Shown here: positions 63,661-64,000 of the stretch, in pieces
Layout of the letters: each line of letters starts with the position of its first letter
Position numbering within the stretch: the stretch's first letter is position 1
Source of the DNA: Oikopleura dioica
Lineage: Eukaryota > Chordata > Appendicularia > Copelata > Oikopleuridae
Direction of reading: 5' to 3'
DNA: 64,000 nucleotides
Assembly: GCA_907165135.1 (NCBI GenBank)
Contig: OU015566.1
Coordinates: 3,908,501-3,972,500 of the forward strand
Program-made: the position numbers and the translations under genes
Notes under the pieces: model-generated
What the model was told of the DNA's origin: nothing
Database searches by the model: none
What the model saw: the letters and a program-made list of their open reading frames with translations, nothing else

Positions 63661-64000
63661 AGGAAGTAGTCATTTAAGAAATTATATTTTCTTAATATTG
63701 TTATTCTTTATCCGAGCTTGGCAGCCTTTGTAGAAAACCTGTGTCAAGGTCTCAATGAGGCAAAATGAATTCAAAGAACAATATTTTGAGAACAGCCACG
63801 CTGTTTTCATGCTGTTTTTTGCAAGAAATTGCATAAGAGGAAGTTCGACCGGAGTTCGATAAATTTACGACGTATGATTAATTAGAGGGAGATGAAATTA
63901 CGTGACGCTTTTTTTCCGAAAACTAAAAATATTTGCGTCAGAGTTATTTTCAATTAATTTGTCAATAATGCTTTGAAAACGAAAACGCAATTAGAATGCG

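Overview
The window looks like nuclear DNA of a compact animal genome, most likely an appendicularian tunicate (Oikopleura-like). The evidence is very short introns (often 30-60 nt, mostly GT-AG with some GC-AG and possible GA-AG), same-strand genes 80-200 nt apart as in operons, animal-specific families (SARM1, plastin, CDR2, PHM, ZP domain, heparan sulfate 3-O-sulfotransferase, SLC22, SLC49), and a high load of small non-autonomous inverted-repeat elements. The species assignment is inference. Exon borders below were read by eye from splice signals, frame and remembered family alignments.

Region 1 (1-18.7 kb) is a tandem segmental duplication. Unit A (1-8170) carries gene X (+), an acidic protein gene Y (-) and a 5'-truncated SARM1 (-). 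At 8170/8171 it is joined to a 5'-truncated sarcosine/pipecolate oxidase gene (PIPOX, +), which leads into unit B (about 9350-16878) with X (+), Y (-) and a full-length SARM1 (-). This order fits one tandem duplication with breakpoints inside PIPOX and SARM1, and predicts an intact PIPOX just left of the window. The copies then decayed differently: A gained a gag-only LTR retroelement with apparently identical LTRs and lost tail exons of SARM1; B gained two inverted-repeat elements and a 1-nt frameshift in Y. Both SARM1 TIR domains lack the catalytic glutamate.

Region 2 (19.9-28.4 kb) has a tiny membrane protein gene (+), then on the minus strand a copper monooxygenase of the PHM type, a ZP-domain secreted protein, and plastin/fimbrin with an apparently duplicated EF-hand headpiece.

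Region 3 (28.9-37.3 kb) has a secreted coiled-coil/kelch protein (+), a CDR2 homologue (+), a cluster of small single-pass membrane protein exons (+), and a small Cys-rich probably GPI-anchored protein (-).

Region 4 (37.6-48.3 kb, all minus) has an SLC49-family transporter, a heparan sulfate 3-O-sulfotransferase-like enzyme about 100 nt upstream of it, a Cys-rich/kelch/Ly6-like chimeric secreted protein, an SLC22-like transporter, and an uncharacterised membrane protein.

Region 5 (48.3-64 kb) is gene-poor: a signal-peptide exon behind a TATA box, a shortened Cys-rich/kelch paralogue, a membrane/coiled-coil protein end, and many inverted-repeat elements, a 150-bp tandem array built on a palindrome, and short ATGTCTTCA-type satellites. 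No tRNA, rRNA or CRISPR array was recognised.
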